A stretch of 64,000 nt of DNA, taken from the NCBI RefSeq assembly GCF_001434895.1, contig NZ_AZEE01000027.1:181251-245250 (forward strand), written 5' to 3'. The notes under the pieces were generated by a model. The model had not been told where the DNA came from. It ran no database searches and saw only the letters and a list, made by a program, of their open reading frames with translations. Below are positions 18,301 to 26,919 of the stretch, piece after piece. Source of the DNA: Secundilactobacillus odoratitofui DSM 19909 = JCM 15043. Lineage in GTDB: Bacteria; Bacillota; Bacilli; Lactobacillales; Lactobacillaceae. Both the position numbers and the translations under genes were made by a program. How positions within the stretch are numbered: position 1 is the first letter of the stretch; every line of letters begins with the position of its first letter.

Positions 18301-21300
18301 GTTATTCCCCTCGCCCGCTGGATTCTCCGGGGTAATGTCAACTGAATTAGGATAGTAGGTCACAACAACCGGCTTATCACTTGCCAAAGTCACGGTACCA
18401 TCCGCGGCAGTGGTTGAAGTTGCATAGGCAGCCACCGACTTATCTTTGGTGATCAAGCAAGCAATAACCGGATTCGTGACAGCGGAGATGGTTGAGCTTA
18501 CTACGGCGCCATCTTTGCCTGGTGCAACTGTCCACTGGCCTGGCGTTGCAGTTGAAGTGCCATCCAGATTGAAGTTTACCGTGTAGCTACGTTGGTAGTT
18601 CACCGTGATCGTCTTCGTAGGCGCCACCGTGTTGCCGTTTTGGTCAACATAACTAATCGTTTCAGTAACGGCCTGATGCATATCTTCGTTAGTAATGCCA
18701 CTAGCCGGGAAAAGTGGACCAGCTGGATTGCTTGGATCAAGTGGTTCGTTAGGGTCCTTAGGGCTATCTGGATTATCAGGTGTTAACGTCACCGTTTCTG
18801 GGTAATAGTAAACATCATAATTCAAATCATCCGACGTCCCATTAACCGTTTGAGCTGGGATATTCGTCGTCATCGTGAAGAACTTGGTGCCTGCAGGAAT
18901 TACTAAACCAGTCTTACTCGTTTCATCTGCATCGCTTGTTACTTCAACTGGTACATCGATTGCGACCAAGTTCTCAACCGACCAATCGCCGTACACAACT
19001 TGTTTATCATCCGGTGCATCCGGGTTGATATTGACTTGTGCTCCACGTGTAGAGGTAACCGAAACTTGTTCACCACTGATTGCCAATGGTTGACCAGTAG
19101 CACCATCAATATAATGAATGGTTTCTGTGATCACCCGTTCCAGTGGCTCAACGGTTACACCTTCTGGAATATTGCCATTTGGAATTAGATTCTGAATAGA
19201 ACTCTTATAAACGACCGTATCGACGTAGCTACCAGAAGTAGCATCAAGTGTTGGATCAGTGGCAACGGCGCCATATTGACCATTAGTGATGGTCCCTTGA
19301 GTTGTCGTGTTCGCAGTATCATAAACCTTATCAGTAAATACTGGAATACTAAAAGCTGGATAATCTGCATTTTGACCGTCCGCTAATTCCCAGTTGCCGT
19401 AGCTGACCGTTGGATTAGCGGGATCAACACTGTAGTCGACCGTGGCGTTGCGTTGGTAATGTACCGTTGCAACCTTATCATCCGTAACCTGCTTGCCATC
19501 ACCATCAACAAAGTGGATCGTTTCCGTAAAGGTTTTATTCAAATCAGTTGCAGTCACCCCTGCTGGGTAAACTGGACTATCGGGATCATCTGGCACCACT
19601 GGTTCATTAGGATTCTTAGGACCTTGTGGGTCATGTGGATTGACCGTAACTTTAGTATTGTAGTATTTAACCGTCACATCGGCCGGTGCACTGTCTGGTG
19701 TAACACCATTCACTGCGGGAACGGTCTTCGTCACAGTAAACATATCAGTAACATCCGGACTCGTCACTGCCGCAATTGCTTGCGTACTTGGAGTCCAATT
19801 TGAATAAGTGACTGTGCCATCTGCGTTATTGGTACGGCTTCGGGTAAAGGTCACGCTTGGCGTTGCATCATCTGCAACTGTCTTGCCATCAATACCACTA
19901 ATATAATGGACTGTTTCCGTTACCGTCTTGGTTAATTCATCCGCGTAGGCACCTGGATGCTGTGTCGTGAAAACGTTTCGCGTATAAGTCACTGGCACAA
20001 CTTCATTAGTTGGTAAAGTAGTAACTGGCGACGTAGTGATGCTTTCGGCTGCAACAGTGGCAACATCAGGTACGAATTGTGCGATAACTGGTGAGGTGAC
20101 TGCTGAATATGCAGAGTCTTGTGTGTACGTGATGTAATCTGCTGGTGTTGCGCCATCTTGCGCCGCCTTATAAACGTCAATATCTTCTGTCCAGTTAGCA
20201 GTCTGAGTCTGAGTTGGTGCTGCCGTAGTACCTTCTGTAGTATCGGCATAAGTGTAATTGATTGTTCGAGTGGTGGTAACCGGCAATTGTTCATGGGCAT
20301 GGTGGACTTCGATCACGTAAGTTTGGCCGGGGGCACCGGTAAACGTTTCGATTGCTTCGTTCTCAGTCCCACTGATTGATCCATTTTCCGCTTTTAATGC
20401 GGTTGGTGTTTGAACGACTTCCAACGCAAATAGTTCGTTATTTGTCTCTGGATCAGTAACTAACGTCGTAAAGTCAGTTGATCGAGTGCTAAATGAGGTG
20501 CCCACAGTCGAAATTGTCCCAACAACCTTGTTGTTATCATCAACATCAACGTATTGAACGTGAATCATGATGTCCGTGTAATCAATGTGACGAACCACTG
20601 CCGTGTTGGCAGCGGTCACAATGCTGGTATCAGCGACAGCTGTTCCATCAATTGTAGTTGTCACCTTCGCACTATAACCGCCCGGTGTCTTACGGCCATT
20701 CATTGGTAAAACAGTCAGTGATTTACTCTGATCATCCGTCCCAGCTGTGACACCCGTGGCGTTGGTTGTCCATGTGCCAGGGGTCACCTCGCCAGTCACG
20801 TTATCAACGGTTGCCGTTCGATAGAACATGATCGATGGTTCGGTCGTTTGGGTGTTCACCGGATCACCAAAAATGTTCGTAACCGTAACAGCATGCGTCA
20901 GATCGGTAGCAGTCGTGCCAACAGCAGTACCTGGTGTCGTTGGCGTATAAGTCGTCGTGCTGTGGGTCAAATGAATATCAAAGGTTTGAGAAACCTTTGA
21001 TGTCGAGTCGGCGACCGTATCAAAAATCTTACTTGCATCACCAGCGGTTGCATAGCCGTCTGAAACTAAAACATAACCGGCATCTGTATAGGCTTTGATT
21101 GCCGCAGCTGAATCATAGACCATCGCATCACCGGCAATTCCCTTAATGGCGTCCGTTTTTAGCGTTGTTTTGGTGGTATCATCGATAAAGTTAACCGCCG
21201 CCTGTTCGTTATCAACCGCATATACGATCGCCGTATCCTTAACGGCACTAGTAGGTGTCGGTGCTTTGTAACCCTGAGTTGCATCGGCAGCGTTAACTGG

Positions 21301-23250
21301 CGTTAATGCAGTACCGTTGACGGTTGCTACGTAGCCTTTAACGTAGGGAATGACTTGTTGGCTTTCATCAACTTTAGTTGGATCGGTGGTACTGTTCGTG
21401 TAACTAATTGGTGCTACCTGAGTAGTTGTCCCACTAAAAGTATACTTAGCAACCGGCGTGTATGTGACCGTAACTGTTGCAGATGTTGGCAAAACAACTG
21501 AGGCTGCTGGTGTTGCAGCGGTTTGTGCTGCTACAGTCGCTTTATCAGCGACGTATCCCGTTTCAATCGGTGTGGTGACAGCCGCAAATGCAGCATTAGA
21601 TGACGTCCAAGCACCGTAAGTAACGGCCGGTTTAGCGACGGTACCAGCCGACGTTGCATTTCGCTTATAGTTCGCTGTTTGTGTTTTACCAGCTGGCGCG
21701 GCAGTACCGTCAGCCATGACGTACTTGATAACCCGACTAACAGAGGTTTGTTGCAGCGCAGCAGCGATACCTGGCGTATCACCGAGTGAGTTGTTTTCGA
21801 TAGCAACCACGTTAGCTGACCCAGCAAATTTAGCTGATTGAGCCGCCGTAAGTTGCCAAGTTCCAGCTGCGGTTACAGTGGTTGCAACACTCACACTGCC
21901 ATCCACAGTGCGCACCGTGATCGTATCGCCAGCGGCTGTACCCGTCCCACCAATTAAGGTCGTGGTGTTATTGGCAAGGTTAACGCTTCGTGTATTAATA
22001 ACTGGTTTCAGGACCTGGGCCTTACCAACTGCTAAGTCACCTAACTGAATTCGTAACTTAACGTAATTCACGCCTAAATCACCTGCAGCTGCGCCTCGAA
22101 TGGCGATGTCTTGCATGATGACCATGCTACCGTTGATAGCAAGATTCCCTGAGGAAACGTTCGCACCAACATGTAACCCAGCGGCATCCATGTAGGCATA
22201 GTTATTGGTAGGACCATCGTAATTTTGTGCCCGGCCATTATTTGTCCCCGTAGACGTTTGATTATTGATCAACACGAGGCCATAAGTTTGCAACCGACCG
22301 GCCATGGCAGGTCCATTATTCACTTGGAACAATTGAATCGTAGAACCCGTCACAAGTTTAACAACGGAGTTCTTAGTTAACGCAATTTGGCCGTTGACCA
22401 TCCGTGTATTGGTAGCTTGAACAGTGTAGTTGCGCAACTGCCAAGGATCGTAATTAAAGGAATTTAAGACATCATTCGTTGCACTCGCATTACCAACCTG
22501 TAGCGTACTGATGTACACCCCATTTTTCAACACAAAATTAGTCCCACCATCACCTGATACCGTCAAGTGAGTGGTGTTTGTCATCGTTGACTTAGACAGT
22601 GCCGTCACATCAACGAAATTAGGGTTGACTGCCGAAACAGTGGCGGTGGTTGTCCCGGCCCGGTTAGTGACGGCCAAGCCATTAATGGTTTTTGCGCTAC
22701 CGGTTGCATTCGTATCAGTAGTCGTTTTGTCGGTTATCGCTTCCGCCGAGTTATTTGTCGCAGTACTCTTGTCATCGGTTGAAGTCGTTGCATCAACGTT
22801 ATTTTCGCTAGTAGTCTGAGTTGGTTGAGCAGTTTCAGGCTGAGTGGTGTCCGTTGCTGCTTCTGGAACAGTTTCGTTATTCACTGCACTGTCACTATTA
22901 TCGGTCTGAGTATCCGAAGTAGTGTTTGATTCAGGTGTCGTTTCTGTCGCTGTGGCCTGTGAAGTTGCCTTTGCTGCACTTTCTGCGTCACTGGTACTCG
23001 ACGTTAAAGTCGTCGTGGGTGCCGTTAAGTTACTGCTGTCCGTAACTGCACTAGTGTCCGCAGTTTGGTTGTCGTCGCTGGCGTGAGCCGTAGTTGGTGC
23101 CACGTAAGTCGTCAAGCCAATCGCAAATGCAACCGTAGTTACACCAGCAACAACCCAATGACTCCCAGCTTTATATAGTTTGTAGCGATTCGTTGTCGTT
23201 TTTGTATCTTGCGCAAGGCGCTCCCGTTTCTTGTTAATCTGGTCTCCCAT
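15364..23250 (-). CDS. Giant LPQTSE-anchored mucin-binding repeat protein
   Basis: A 2628-residue surface protein. The N-terminus has a KxYKxGxxW signal (YKLYKAGSHW) with a hydrophobic segment and a cut near AHA. Then come a Thr/Ser/Ala-rich stretch (about 60-190), an unassigned domain (about 200-500), a middle region of variable MucBP-like modules, and about ten tandem Muc_B2-type repeats of roughly 130-160 residues. Each repeat carries ET(I/V)xYxDxxTG, a 'RxAxVSY...W' strand and YYP, joined by Pro/Asp-rich linkers. The C-terminus has LPQTSE, a hydrophobic span and KKRKRED, a sortase signal. Expected role: adhesion to mucus or other glycans. AGGATGG precedes the ATG; a TATAAT lies at 23274-23279. 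Confidence 0.92.
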   Translation of the reverse strand: MGDQINKKRERLAQDTKTTTNRYKLYKAGSHWVVAGVTTVAFAIGLTTYVAPTTAHASDDNQTADTSAVTDSSNLTAPTTTLTSSTSDAESAAKATSQATATETTPESNTTSDTQTDNSDSAVNNETVPEAATDTTQPETAQPTQTTSENNVDATTSTDDKSTATNNSAEAITDKTTTDTNATGSAKTINGLAVTNRAGTTTATVSAVNPNFVDVTALSKSTMTNTTHLTVSGDGGTNFVLKNGVYISTLQVGNASATNDVLNSFNYDPWQLRNYTVQATNTRMVNGQIALTKNSVVKLVTGSTIQLFQVNNGPAMAGRLQTYGLVLINNQTSTGTNNGRAQNYDGPTNNYAYMDAAGLHVGANVSSGNLAINGSMVIMQDIAIRGAAAGDLGVNYVKLRIQLGDLAVGKAQVLKPVINTRSVNLANNTTTLIGGTGTAAGDTITVRTVDGSVSVATTVTAAGTWQLTAAQSAKFAGSANVVAIENNSLGDTPGIAAALQQTSVSRVIKYVMADGTAAPAGKTQTANYKRNATSAGTVAKPAVTYGAWTSSNAAFAAVTTPIETGYVADKATVAAQTAATPAASVVLPTSATVTVTYTPVAKYTFSGTTTQVAPISYTNSTTDPTKVDESQQVIPYVKGYVATVNGTALTPVNAADATQGYKAPTPTSAVKDTAIVYAVDNEQAAVNFIDDTTKTTLKTDAIKGIAGDAMVYDSAAAIKAYTDAGYVLVSDGYATAGDASKIFDTVADSTSKVSQTFDIHLTHSTTTYTPTTPGTAVGTTATDLTHAVTVTNIFGDPVNTQTTEPSIMFYRTATVDNVTGEVTPGTWTTNATGVTAGTDDQSKSLTVLPMNGRKTPGGYSAKVTTTIDGTAVADTSIVTAANTAVVRHIDYTDIMIHVQYVDVDDNNKVVGTISTVGTSFSTRSTDFTTLVTDPETNNELFALEVVQTPTALKAENGSISGTENEAIETFTGAPGQTYVIEVHHAHEQLPVTTTRTINYTYADTTEGTTAAPTQTQTANWTEDIDVYKAAQDGATPADYITYTQDSAYSAVTSPVIAQFVPDVATVAAESITTSPVTTLPTNEVVPVTYTRNVFTTQHPGAYADELTKTVTETVHYISGIDGKTVADDATPSVTFTRSRTNNADGTVTYSNWTPSTQAIAAVTSPDVTDMFTVTKTVPAVNGVTPDSAPADVTVKYYNTKVTVNPHDPQGPKNPNEPVVPDDPDSPVYPAGVTATDLNKTFTETIHFVDGDGKQVTDDKVATVHYQRNATVDYSVDPANPTVSYGNWELADGQNADYPAFSIPVFTDKVYDTANTTTQGTITNGQYGAVATDPTLDATSGSYVDTVVYKSSIQNLIPNGNIPEGVTVEPLERVITETIHYIDGATGQPLAISGEQVSVTSTRGAQVNINPDAPDDKQVVYGDWSVENLVAIDVPVEVTSDADETSKTGLVIPAGTKFFTMTTNIPAQTVNGTSDDLNYDVYYYPETVTLTPDNPDSPKDPNEPLDPSNPAGPLFPASGITNEDMHQAVTETISYVDQNGNTVAPTKTITVNYQRSYTVNFNLDGTSTATPGQWTVAPGKDGAVVSSTISAVTNPVIACLITKDKSVAAYATSTTAADGTVTLASDKPVVVTYYPNSVDITPENPAGEGNNVTPTDPNDPRVYPAGVSADDLNTTATETIRYVDGMTNATLQAPTTGNTLHFVRNAHVVWNQDGSTAVTYGKWTPKTTADQQFESVTVPQVIDGKLADLKQVDAMTETFPIDVTATVYYYGDITIQPDQPVTPGTPINPDDPNSPLYPENTTSPDNPDGTGLTATDLNQTSTRTIQYLSGIDKQTSVAKTGIQTIYFNRVGHLSYNQDGSPKVTYDNWTPADLDSNIYHELNTPVVDGMFTTTESNSEITETVPTDVSETVYYYPAEYTVTPGTPVDPDDPSQVQGPLNPGDSLVPSVTGDENVPNAPEGLTSEYLTRQVTETITYVNGVTGDVLTDAAGQPLTKNVTVNMTRNAHVSYSVIDHKPAVSYDAWTPVTFDAVTSPDVDQMYTTTPVVDQMTVKTPISLHLTVNYYPTNVTVTPITPTDPSDPSVSPKNPGDQLVPTDGKHTPDDHTPVYPAGVTEADLTTTAVETINYIDSKTGEPVHESVTQTLKFYRTANVSFDKNGQGTVVYSDWLPVESDTFRAVKSPEIDGYTSNMPTVDAVTETWPVPVSLTVYYYQDYTVTPDQPVAPAASIDPGTPADGETPAKPAIPGSPEVPEGLQDQNLNATATRTIYYVDGVTGQKVASASKQTLRFSRSASVSYDVNGTPQVTYSAWVASKDTGDTFFKQVTPDIENMVTETASIDALTETQPAPVKYVVTYYPEYTVGPNEPASPNDPIGPKDEGTPMDPDGPDGLTYPVGISTTDLNRIVTETVRFIDKTTGKTVAPSIKQTLKFVRTAHVSYTTDGKPVITYTAWTPSVETGSTFPAVKSANVAGMTPDQVEVPALAEMNPAPVTATVYYTANPVVETPTPEPEPTAAQEVTPSTPVVGESVTPDETPATTPMGKPMNGKKATTSVENTPLKSATSEKAYLKTATATSNGQQLQSTAEQSVDETSAKKLPQTSESQTETASLIGLLGLSMLGLVGLGKKRKRED

Positions 23251-23730
23251 TGTTGTCAGCCATCCTATGATTTATTATAGCCGCAACTTTTTAGTTTACT
23301 GCGCCAATTGAGTTCCCATTAAACCTGACCGGACTCCCCAGTACAATCAGATTGCTCAATCAGCAAAACCAAGTTCTATTTTTCCAAAATAAAACCTGTT
23401 TTTCTCCAAATAAAATCAATATTACTCATACCTGCTTCTTAATCAGGTGATAATATACCATTCAGATTTTGGGACGACAACGCTTATTTTGAATCTTGTA
23501 TTTAAAACTGATTGTGAAACACCTAAAATCGTTGATATATCAAGCCATTCACTTTCATTCCCAATTTTTTTGAAAAAATCTAAAAAAATGGAATTGCTAT
23601 TTTACATTTTTATGCCTTTATCAACAAGTTTATAATACCGTCATATCAGTGTTTTTCTAATCTTTTCTTAATTATATTTAAAAATGAAAGCAATTAGTTA
23701 AATACTCATTTACAAAAAAATCATACAACT
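23251..23730. other. AT-rich intergenic region upstream of the giant adhesin gene
   Basis: Apart from a leftward TATAAT (23274-23279), which implies a very short leader for the adhesin gene, I see only AT-rich sequence with no ORF, repeat or RNA-like structure. Confidence 0.4.
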
Positions 23731-23772
23731 AAAAAAGCCCTTAATTGACCATATCGGCTCAACTAAAGGCTT
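23731..23772 (-). terminator. Terminator of the FusB-type gene
   Basis: Leftward: AAGCCTTTAGTTGA pairs with TCAATTAAGGGCTT, followed by TTTT. Confidence 0.75.
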
Positions 23773-23808
23773 AGCTTTCTTTGCTTATTTCAATTTAATC
23801 AACACTTA

Positions 23809-24447
23809 TTACTTCAAATCGGCCAGAAATTGGTCAAATCCTTCACGACGATATAATTGTTGATTACAACGTATACTATCATGACAGATATAGTTACCTT
23901 TTTTAGTGTAACGGCCCTCACTGCCCTTTTTGCTGATTGCAGTGAACAGCGAGACGTTTGATTCTTGATGACAAATCGTACAGAACCCCTTGATCACAGA
24001 AACTGATAAATCGCCGTATACACCCGCCAGTTTGTTGTCATCGTAATACAACATATACTTGCGCTGTGTAGCAATATCGTTCCAGCCGATAAAAGTCTGT
24101 TCACTCAGCTCAAGCGCATTGAAGTTAGGCTGCTTGAGTTTTTTAACTTTACGAAAGACCTTTTCAACTTGTTTGCTGGTTGGTACCGCAAACGGCACCA
24201 CATTATCCTTAAACGTGGCCCAGAACTTATTGGCTGCTTCTCGACGGAGCTGATGGTTAAGGGCCACACCAAGTAAGCGGTCAGCTTCAGGCTGATCCGC
24301 TGGGATAATCTGGTGAATCCGTTCGACTGCAAGCGACTGGACAGCATCCACTGTTCGCGGATCGTTTACCGACTTATAATTATCAATCAGATTGTTCACA
24401 ATGTGTCGTAGTTCCATGTACTGATATGGTTGTAAATTTAATGTCAT
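23809..24447 (-). CDS. FusB/FusC-type EF-G-binding ribosome-rescue protein
   Basis: A 212-residue protein, matching FusB length (about 213). FusB-type proteins bind elongation factor G and free it from ribosomes stalled by fusidic acid. The helical N-terminal half is followed by a C-terminal zinc finger with all four ligands: Cys156 and Cys159 (FCTICHQ), Cys188 and Cys194 (YICHDSIRC). The ATG follows GAGG, which lies inside an RNA stem. Expression is probably induced: upstream are a 14-codon leader ORF and three mutually exclusive stems (24449-24530), as expected for translational attenuation. Whether it confers fusidic acid resistance or a housekeeping role is not shown by sequence. Confidence 0.88.
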   Translation of the reverse strand: MTLNLQPYQYMELRHIVNNLIDNYKSVNDPRTVDAVQSLAVERIHQIIPADQPEADRLLGVALNHQLRREAANKFWATFKDNVVPFAVPTSKQVEKVFRKVKKLKQPNFNALELSEQTFIGWNDIATQRKYMLYYDDNKLAGVYGDLSVSVIKGFCTICHQESNVSLFTAISKKGSEGRYTKKGNYICHDSIRCNQQLYRREGFDQFLADLK

Positions 24448-24448
24448 T

Positions 24449-24530
24449 AGAATTCCTCTTTTTCTAAGCGTGAATCACCAAGAAAGAGAATTCTCAATTA
24501 GTGATTCGGTTATCGGCCAACAACCGAATC
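24449..24530 (-). promoter_or_regulatory. Translational attenuator of the FusB-type gene
   Basis: Three competing stems, in minus-strand order. Stem A: GATTCGGTT (24522-24530) with AACCGAATC (24503-24511). Stem B: GAATCAC (24501-24507) with GTGATTC (24472-24478). Stem C: 24481-24494 with 24449-24465, burying the GAGG ribosome site. A and B share 24503-24507. B and C interlock, since one arm of C lies in the loop of B. A ribosome stalled in the leader ORF would open A, favour B, break C and free the start. Confidence 0.75.
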
Positions 24531-24554
24531 TACAGAAGATACGTGACGTACCAT
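24510..24554 (-). CDS. Leader peptide of the FusB-type gene (14 residues)
   Basis: ATG at 24554 to TAA at 24510, encoding MVRHVSSVDSVVGR, with a strong AGGGGGTGA ribosome site 6-8 bases upstream. It is too short for ordinary gene finding. Codons 9-11 form the first arm of attenuator stem A and the stop codon lies in its second arm, so translation and folding are coupled. Leader peptides of this size control many ribosome-protection and erm-type genes, and fusB of staphylococci is reported to use the same logic. Confidence 0.75.
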   Translation of the reverse strand: MVRHVSSVDSVVGR

Positions 24555-24635
24555 TCTATCACCCCCTGTGTGCTGAGGTAGTATAGCAAAAAAACGAATC
24601 TGTGGCAATCTTGTGGCTATGATGGCCCAAAGAAT

Positions 24636-25199
24636 TTAATTGCTTTCCTTTAACGCCAACATAGTTGATGACTGAAATTTGCCAACGATATCATGAATAG
24701 CCATTAAATTTTCCGACTCTCGATTCAACAACCACTCGCGCCAAATCGCATAAACGCCGGCACTCATAAAGGCAATCCAATAACGTTGCTGTGTCTTAGG
24801 TAACTGTTGCCAAACTTGATTTTGATCATAATAACGCCGCATACCGTCGTTAAAGAGTTGTTGAATTAAATATTCATAATGTCTGTCAACTGCCAGTTTA
24901 AGCTCATGCGACAATGTTTCGAAAAAATGGTCAATTTCGGTTAATTTTTCTTCAGTTGGTACTTGGTTGATCACATCATCAAAAACCTGATTGATTTTAG
25001 ACGCAAAATACTTTAAGATCACATCCGCTGTTGTTTCGAAGTTTCGATAAAACGCCATGCGACTAACCCCAGCTCGCTTCACCAGAGCTGTTACTGTGAT
25101 TTCACCCAAATCCTTTGTCTCCAACAATTGAAATAATGCCGTTGTGATATAGGCTTGGGAATCTTCTTTAATTTGTTGCGCGTGCTTCGTCGCTGACAT
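24636..25199 (-). CDS. TetR/AcrR-family repressor
   Basis: A 187-residue regulator: N-terminal TetR helix-turn-helix (ITTALFQLLETK, then ITVTALVKRAGVSRMAFYRNF at about 35-55) and an all-helical ligand/dimer domain. It is divergent from the reductase gene at 25311. Two palindromic sequences in the 111-base gap (25213-25225 and 25279-25294) are likely operators. The ligand is unknown. Confidence 0.87.
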   Translation of the reverse strand: MSATKHAQQIKEDSQAYITTALFQLLETKDLGEITVTALVKRAGVSRMAFYRNFETTADVILKYFASKINQVFDDVINQVPTEEKLTEIDHFFETLSHELKLAVDRHYEYLIQQLFNDGMRRYYDQNQVWQQLPKTQQRYWIAFMSAGVYAIWREWLLNRESENLMAIHDIVGKFQSSTMLALKESN

Positions 25200-25212
25200 A
25201 GCAATTTCTCCA

Positions 25213-25294
25213 ATCTGTCACAGATGCTCTGAATTAGCTTGTGTGTGCTTTTGAGTTATTGTACGATACTGCCACTGGTGTTACAAGTGTCACA
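25213..25294. promoter_or_regulatory. Candidate TetR operators
   Basis: ATCTGT-C-ACAGAT (25213-25225) is a perfect palindrome just before the tetR-type gene. TGTTACAAGTGTCACA (25279-25294) is an imperfect one before the reductase gene. Both carry TGT...ACA half-sites, as expected for a shared regulator. Confidence 0.45.
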
Positions 25295-25310
25295 CAAAAA
25301 GGAGAATATT

Positions 25311-26339
25311 ATGTCAAAAACACAAGTAGTTGTCACCGGCGGCAGTGGTTTCATTGCAATTCACATTATTTTACAGTTACTTCAACAAGGCTATGCTGTT
25401 AAGACAACTGTTCGAAATCTCAAAAAAACTGAACTCGTTAAACGCATGCTCAAAAATGGCGGTTGGGATGATTTTACCGATTTGTCCTTTGCAGTTGCGG
25501 ACCTGACTACCGATGCTCACTGGGACGAAGTTATGACCGGCGCCACTTACGCGATTCATCCAGCGTCCCCAACCCCAACATTAAACTTTAAAAACGAAGC
25601 TGAAATGATCAATCCAGCAATCAATGGTGTACTTCGCGTTTTAAAAGCCGCTAGTGCCGCTCACCTCAAACGCGTCGTGCTCACTTCGGCTTACGGTGCC
25701 ATATTTGCCGGTCACCGTGATCAAACAACACCTTTCACTGAGGAGGATTGGTCGGATCTATCCGTCAAGGGCATTCATCCTTACCAAAAATCTAAAACAT
25801 TGTCAGAACGTGCAGCTTGGGACTTCATCGACAATGATAATAGTGGTTTAGAACTCGCAACCGTCAACCCCGTTGCCGTGATGGGACCTGTATTAGCCGA
25901 TGACTATTCTCACTCAAACATTCAAATTCAAGAAATGTTAACCGGTAAGACTAAAGTGCTTGCACCAGTTGATTCTGGTTACGTCGATGTTCGCGACGTT
26001 GCAAGCTTACATTTGCTGGCAATGACTAGTCCAAAGGCTGCAGGTCAACGATTTTTAGCCACCACGGGTGAAACGTACTCTATGAAAGATGTGGCAGATA
26101 TTTTGCGTGATAATTTCCCGCAATTTGCAAAGAATATCCCATCAAAAGTTGTCCCAACTGCAATCATCAAGGCGGCAGCGGTTGCCAACCCGATGTTGAG
26201 AATGGTGGCTTCCGTGGCTGGCACTTACGCCGAAACAAGTAACGCAAAGGCCACTAAGCTATTGGGATGGCAGCCTCGTTCAGCTAAAACCGCGATCTTA
26301 GCAACTGCACAGTCGATGATTGATTTAAAAATTGTCTAG
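25311..26339 (+). CDS. Extended-SDR NAD(P)-dependent reductase (DFR-like)
   Basis: A 342-residue member of the epimerase/dihydroflavonol-reductase branch of short-chain dehydrogenases. The nucleotide loop is VVVTGGSGFIA at about 5-15, an LTSAYGAI strand carries the catalytic Ser, and YQKSK supplies Tyr and Lys. A TVRN segment after strand 2 suggests NADP preference. Such enzymes reduce aldehydes or ketones. The start is the ATG at 25311 after AAAGGAG; the longer open frame to 25239 has no ribosome site. It is probably repressed by the divergent TetR protein. Confidence 0.85.
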   Translation: MSKTQVVVTGGSGFIAIHIILQLLQQGYAVKTTVRNLKKTELVKRMLKNGGWDDFTDLSFAVADLTTDAHWDEVMTGATYAIHPASPTPTLNFKNEAEMINPAINGVLRVLKAASAAHLKRVVLTSAYGAIFAGHRDQTTPFTEEDWSDLSVKGIHPYQKSKTLSERAAWDFIDNDNSGLELATVNPVAVMGPVLADDYSHSNIQIQEMLTGKTKVLAPVDSGYVDVRDVASLHLLAMTSPKAAGQRFLATTGETYSMKDVADILRDNFPQFAKNIPSKVVPTAIIKAAAVANPMLRMVASVAGTYAETSNAKATKLLGWQPRSAKTAILATAQSMIDLKIV

Positions 26340-26398
26340 CTATATTAATTAGTGATTGGTCATTGTATTCTTCAATTAAAACGAGTACACTAAATATC

Positions 26399-26412
26399 AG
26401 TCGTACACGATT
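26399..26412. promoter_or_regulatory. OhrR-type operator 1
   Basis: AGTCGTACACGATT, nearly palindromic, lies 18 bases before the start of the ohrR-type gene. It matches the site at 26881-26894 at 13 of 14 positions. A partial third copy (ACGAGTACACT) lies at about 26381. Confidence 0.6.
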
Positions 26413-26429
26413 GATTATGGAGGAACATC

Positions 26430-26858
26430 ATGACAACTCATGTTCACTTAGCAGATCAGCTCTGTTTTAGCGTCTATAACGTTAATCGCCTATTTAATAA
26501 GTTCTATCAAGAAGCGCTTGAACCGTACCGCCTCACATACCCACAGTATCTCTTGTTAACCACTTTATGGGAACAAGACCACCGTGAATTACGCGACTTG
26601 GGTCAGACGCTTCACCTTAACTCTAATACGTTAACGCCCATGGTTCGACGCTTAGAGGAACGCGGTTGGGTAACTCGCACGCATCCTGAAAATGACAAAC
26701 GACGATTAGTCGTCAGTCTCACCAAGATGGCGCGAGACAATGAAGCACCGATTCATGATGCCTTAGCAACGTGTTTAGCGCGTTATCAACTTACCATTGA
26801 AGACTACGAACAAGCCTTAGCACTTAATCAAAAATTACAAACCGCTTTCAGTGAATAA
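26430..26858 (+). CDS. ohrR: OhrR-type MarR-family peroxide sensor
   Basis: A 142-residue winged-helix repressor. The N-terminal DQLCFSVYN places a Cys at position 12, the conserved redox cysteine of OhrR regulators, whose oxidation by organic hydroperoxides releases DNA. LTYPQYLLLTTLWE and the LHLNSNTLTPMVRRLEERGW recognition helix are also typical. A GGAGG site precedes the ATG. The usual partner, the peroxidase Ohr, is not next to it; instead a flavin disulfide reductase follows. Both genes carry the same palindrome upstream, so both are probably in its regulon. Confidence 0.85.
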   Translation: MTTHVHLADQLCFSVYNVNRLFNKFYQEALEPYRLTYPQYLLLTTLWEQDHRELRDLGQTLHLNSNTLTPMVRRLEERGWVTRTHPENDKRRLVVSLTKMARDNEAPIHDALATCLARYQLTIEDYEQALALNQKLQTAFSE

Positions 26859-26864
26859 GCGGTT
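26840..26864 (+). terminator. Terminator overlapping the ohrR stop codon
   Basis: AACCGCTT (26840-26847) pairs with AAGCGGTT (26857-26864), followed by TTAATTTTAATT. The TAA stop (26856-26858) lies in the loop and stem. The downstream gene therefore probably uses its own promoter. Confidence 0.6.
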
Positions 26865-26880
26865 TTAATTTTAATTAATT

Positions 26881-26894
26881 AGTCGTGCACGATT
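26881..26894. promoter_or_regulatory. OhrR-type operator 2
   Basis: AGTCGTGCACGATT contains the perfect palindrome TCGTGCACGA. It lies 25 bases before the reductase start and differs from operator 1 at one base. Confidence 0.6.
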
Positions 26895-26919
26895 ATTTAA
26901 AATACTTGGAGGTTACACA

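Noticed and set aside
15364..23250. Possible CRISPR-like or DNA repeat array
   Set aside because: Repeats are about 400-480 bp, in frame, diverged, and encode protein modules; they are coding repeats of an adhesin.
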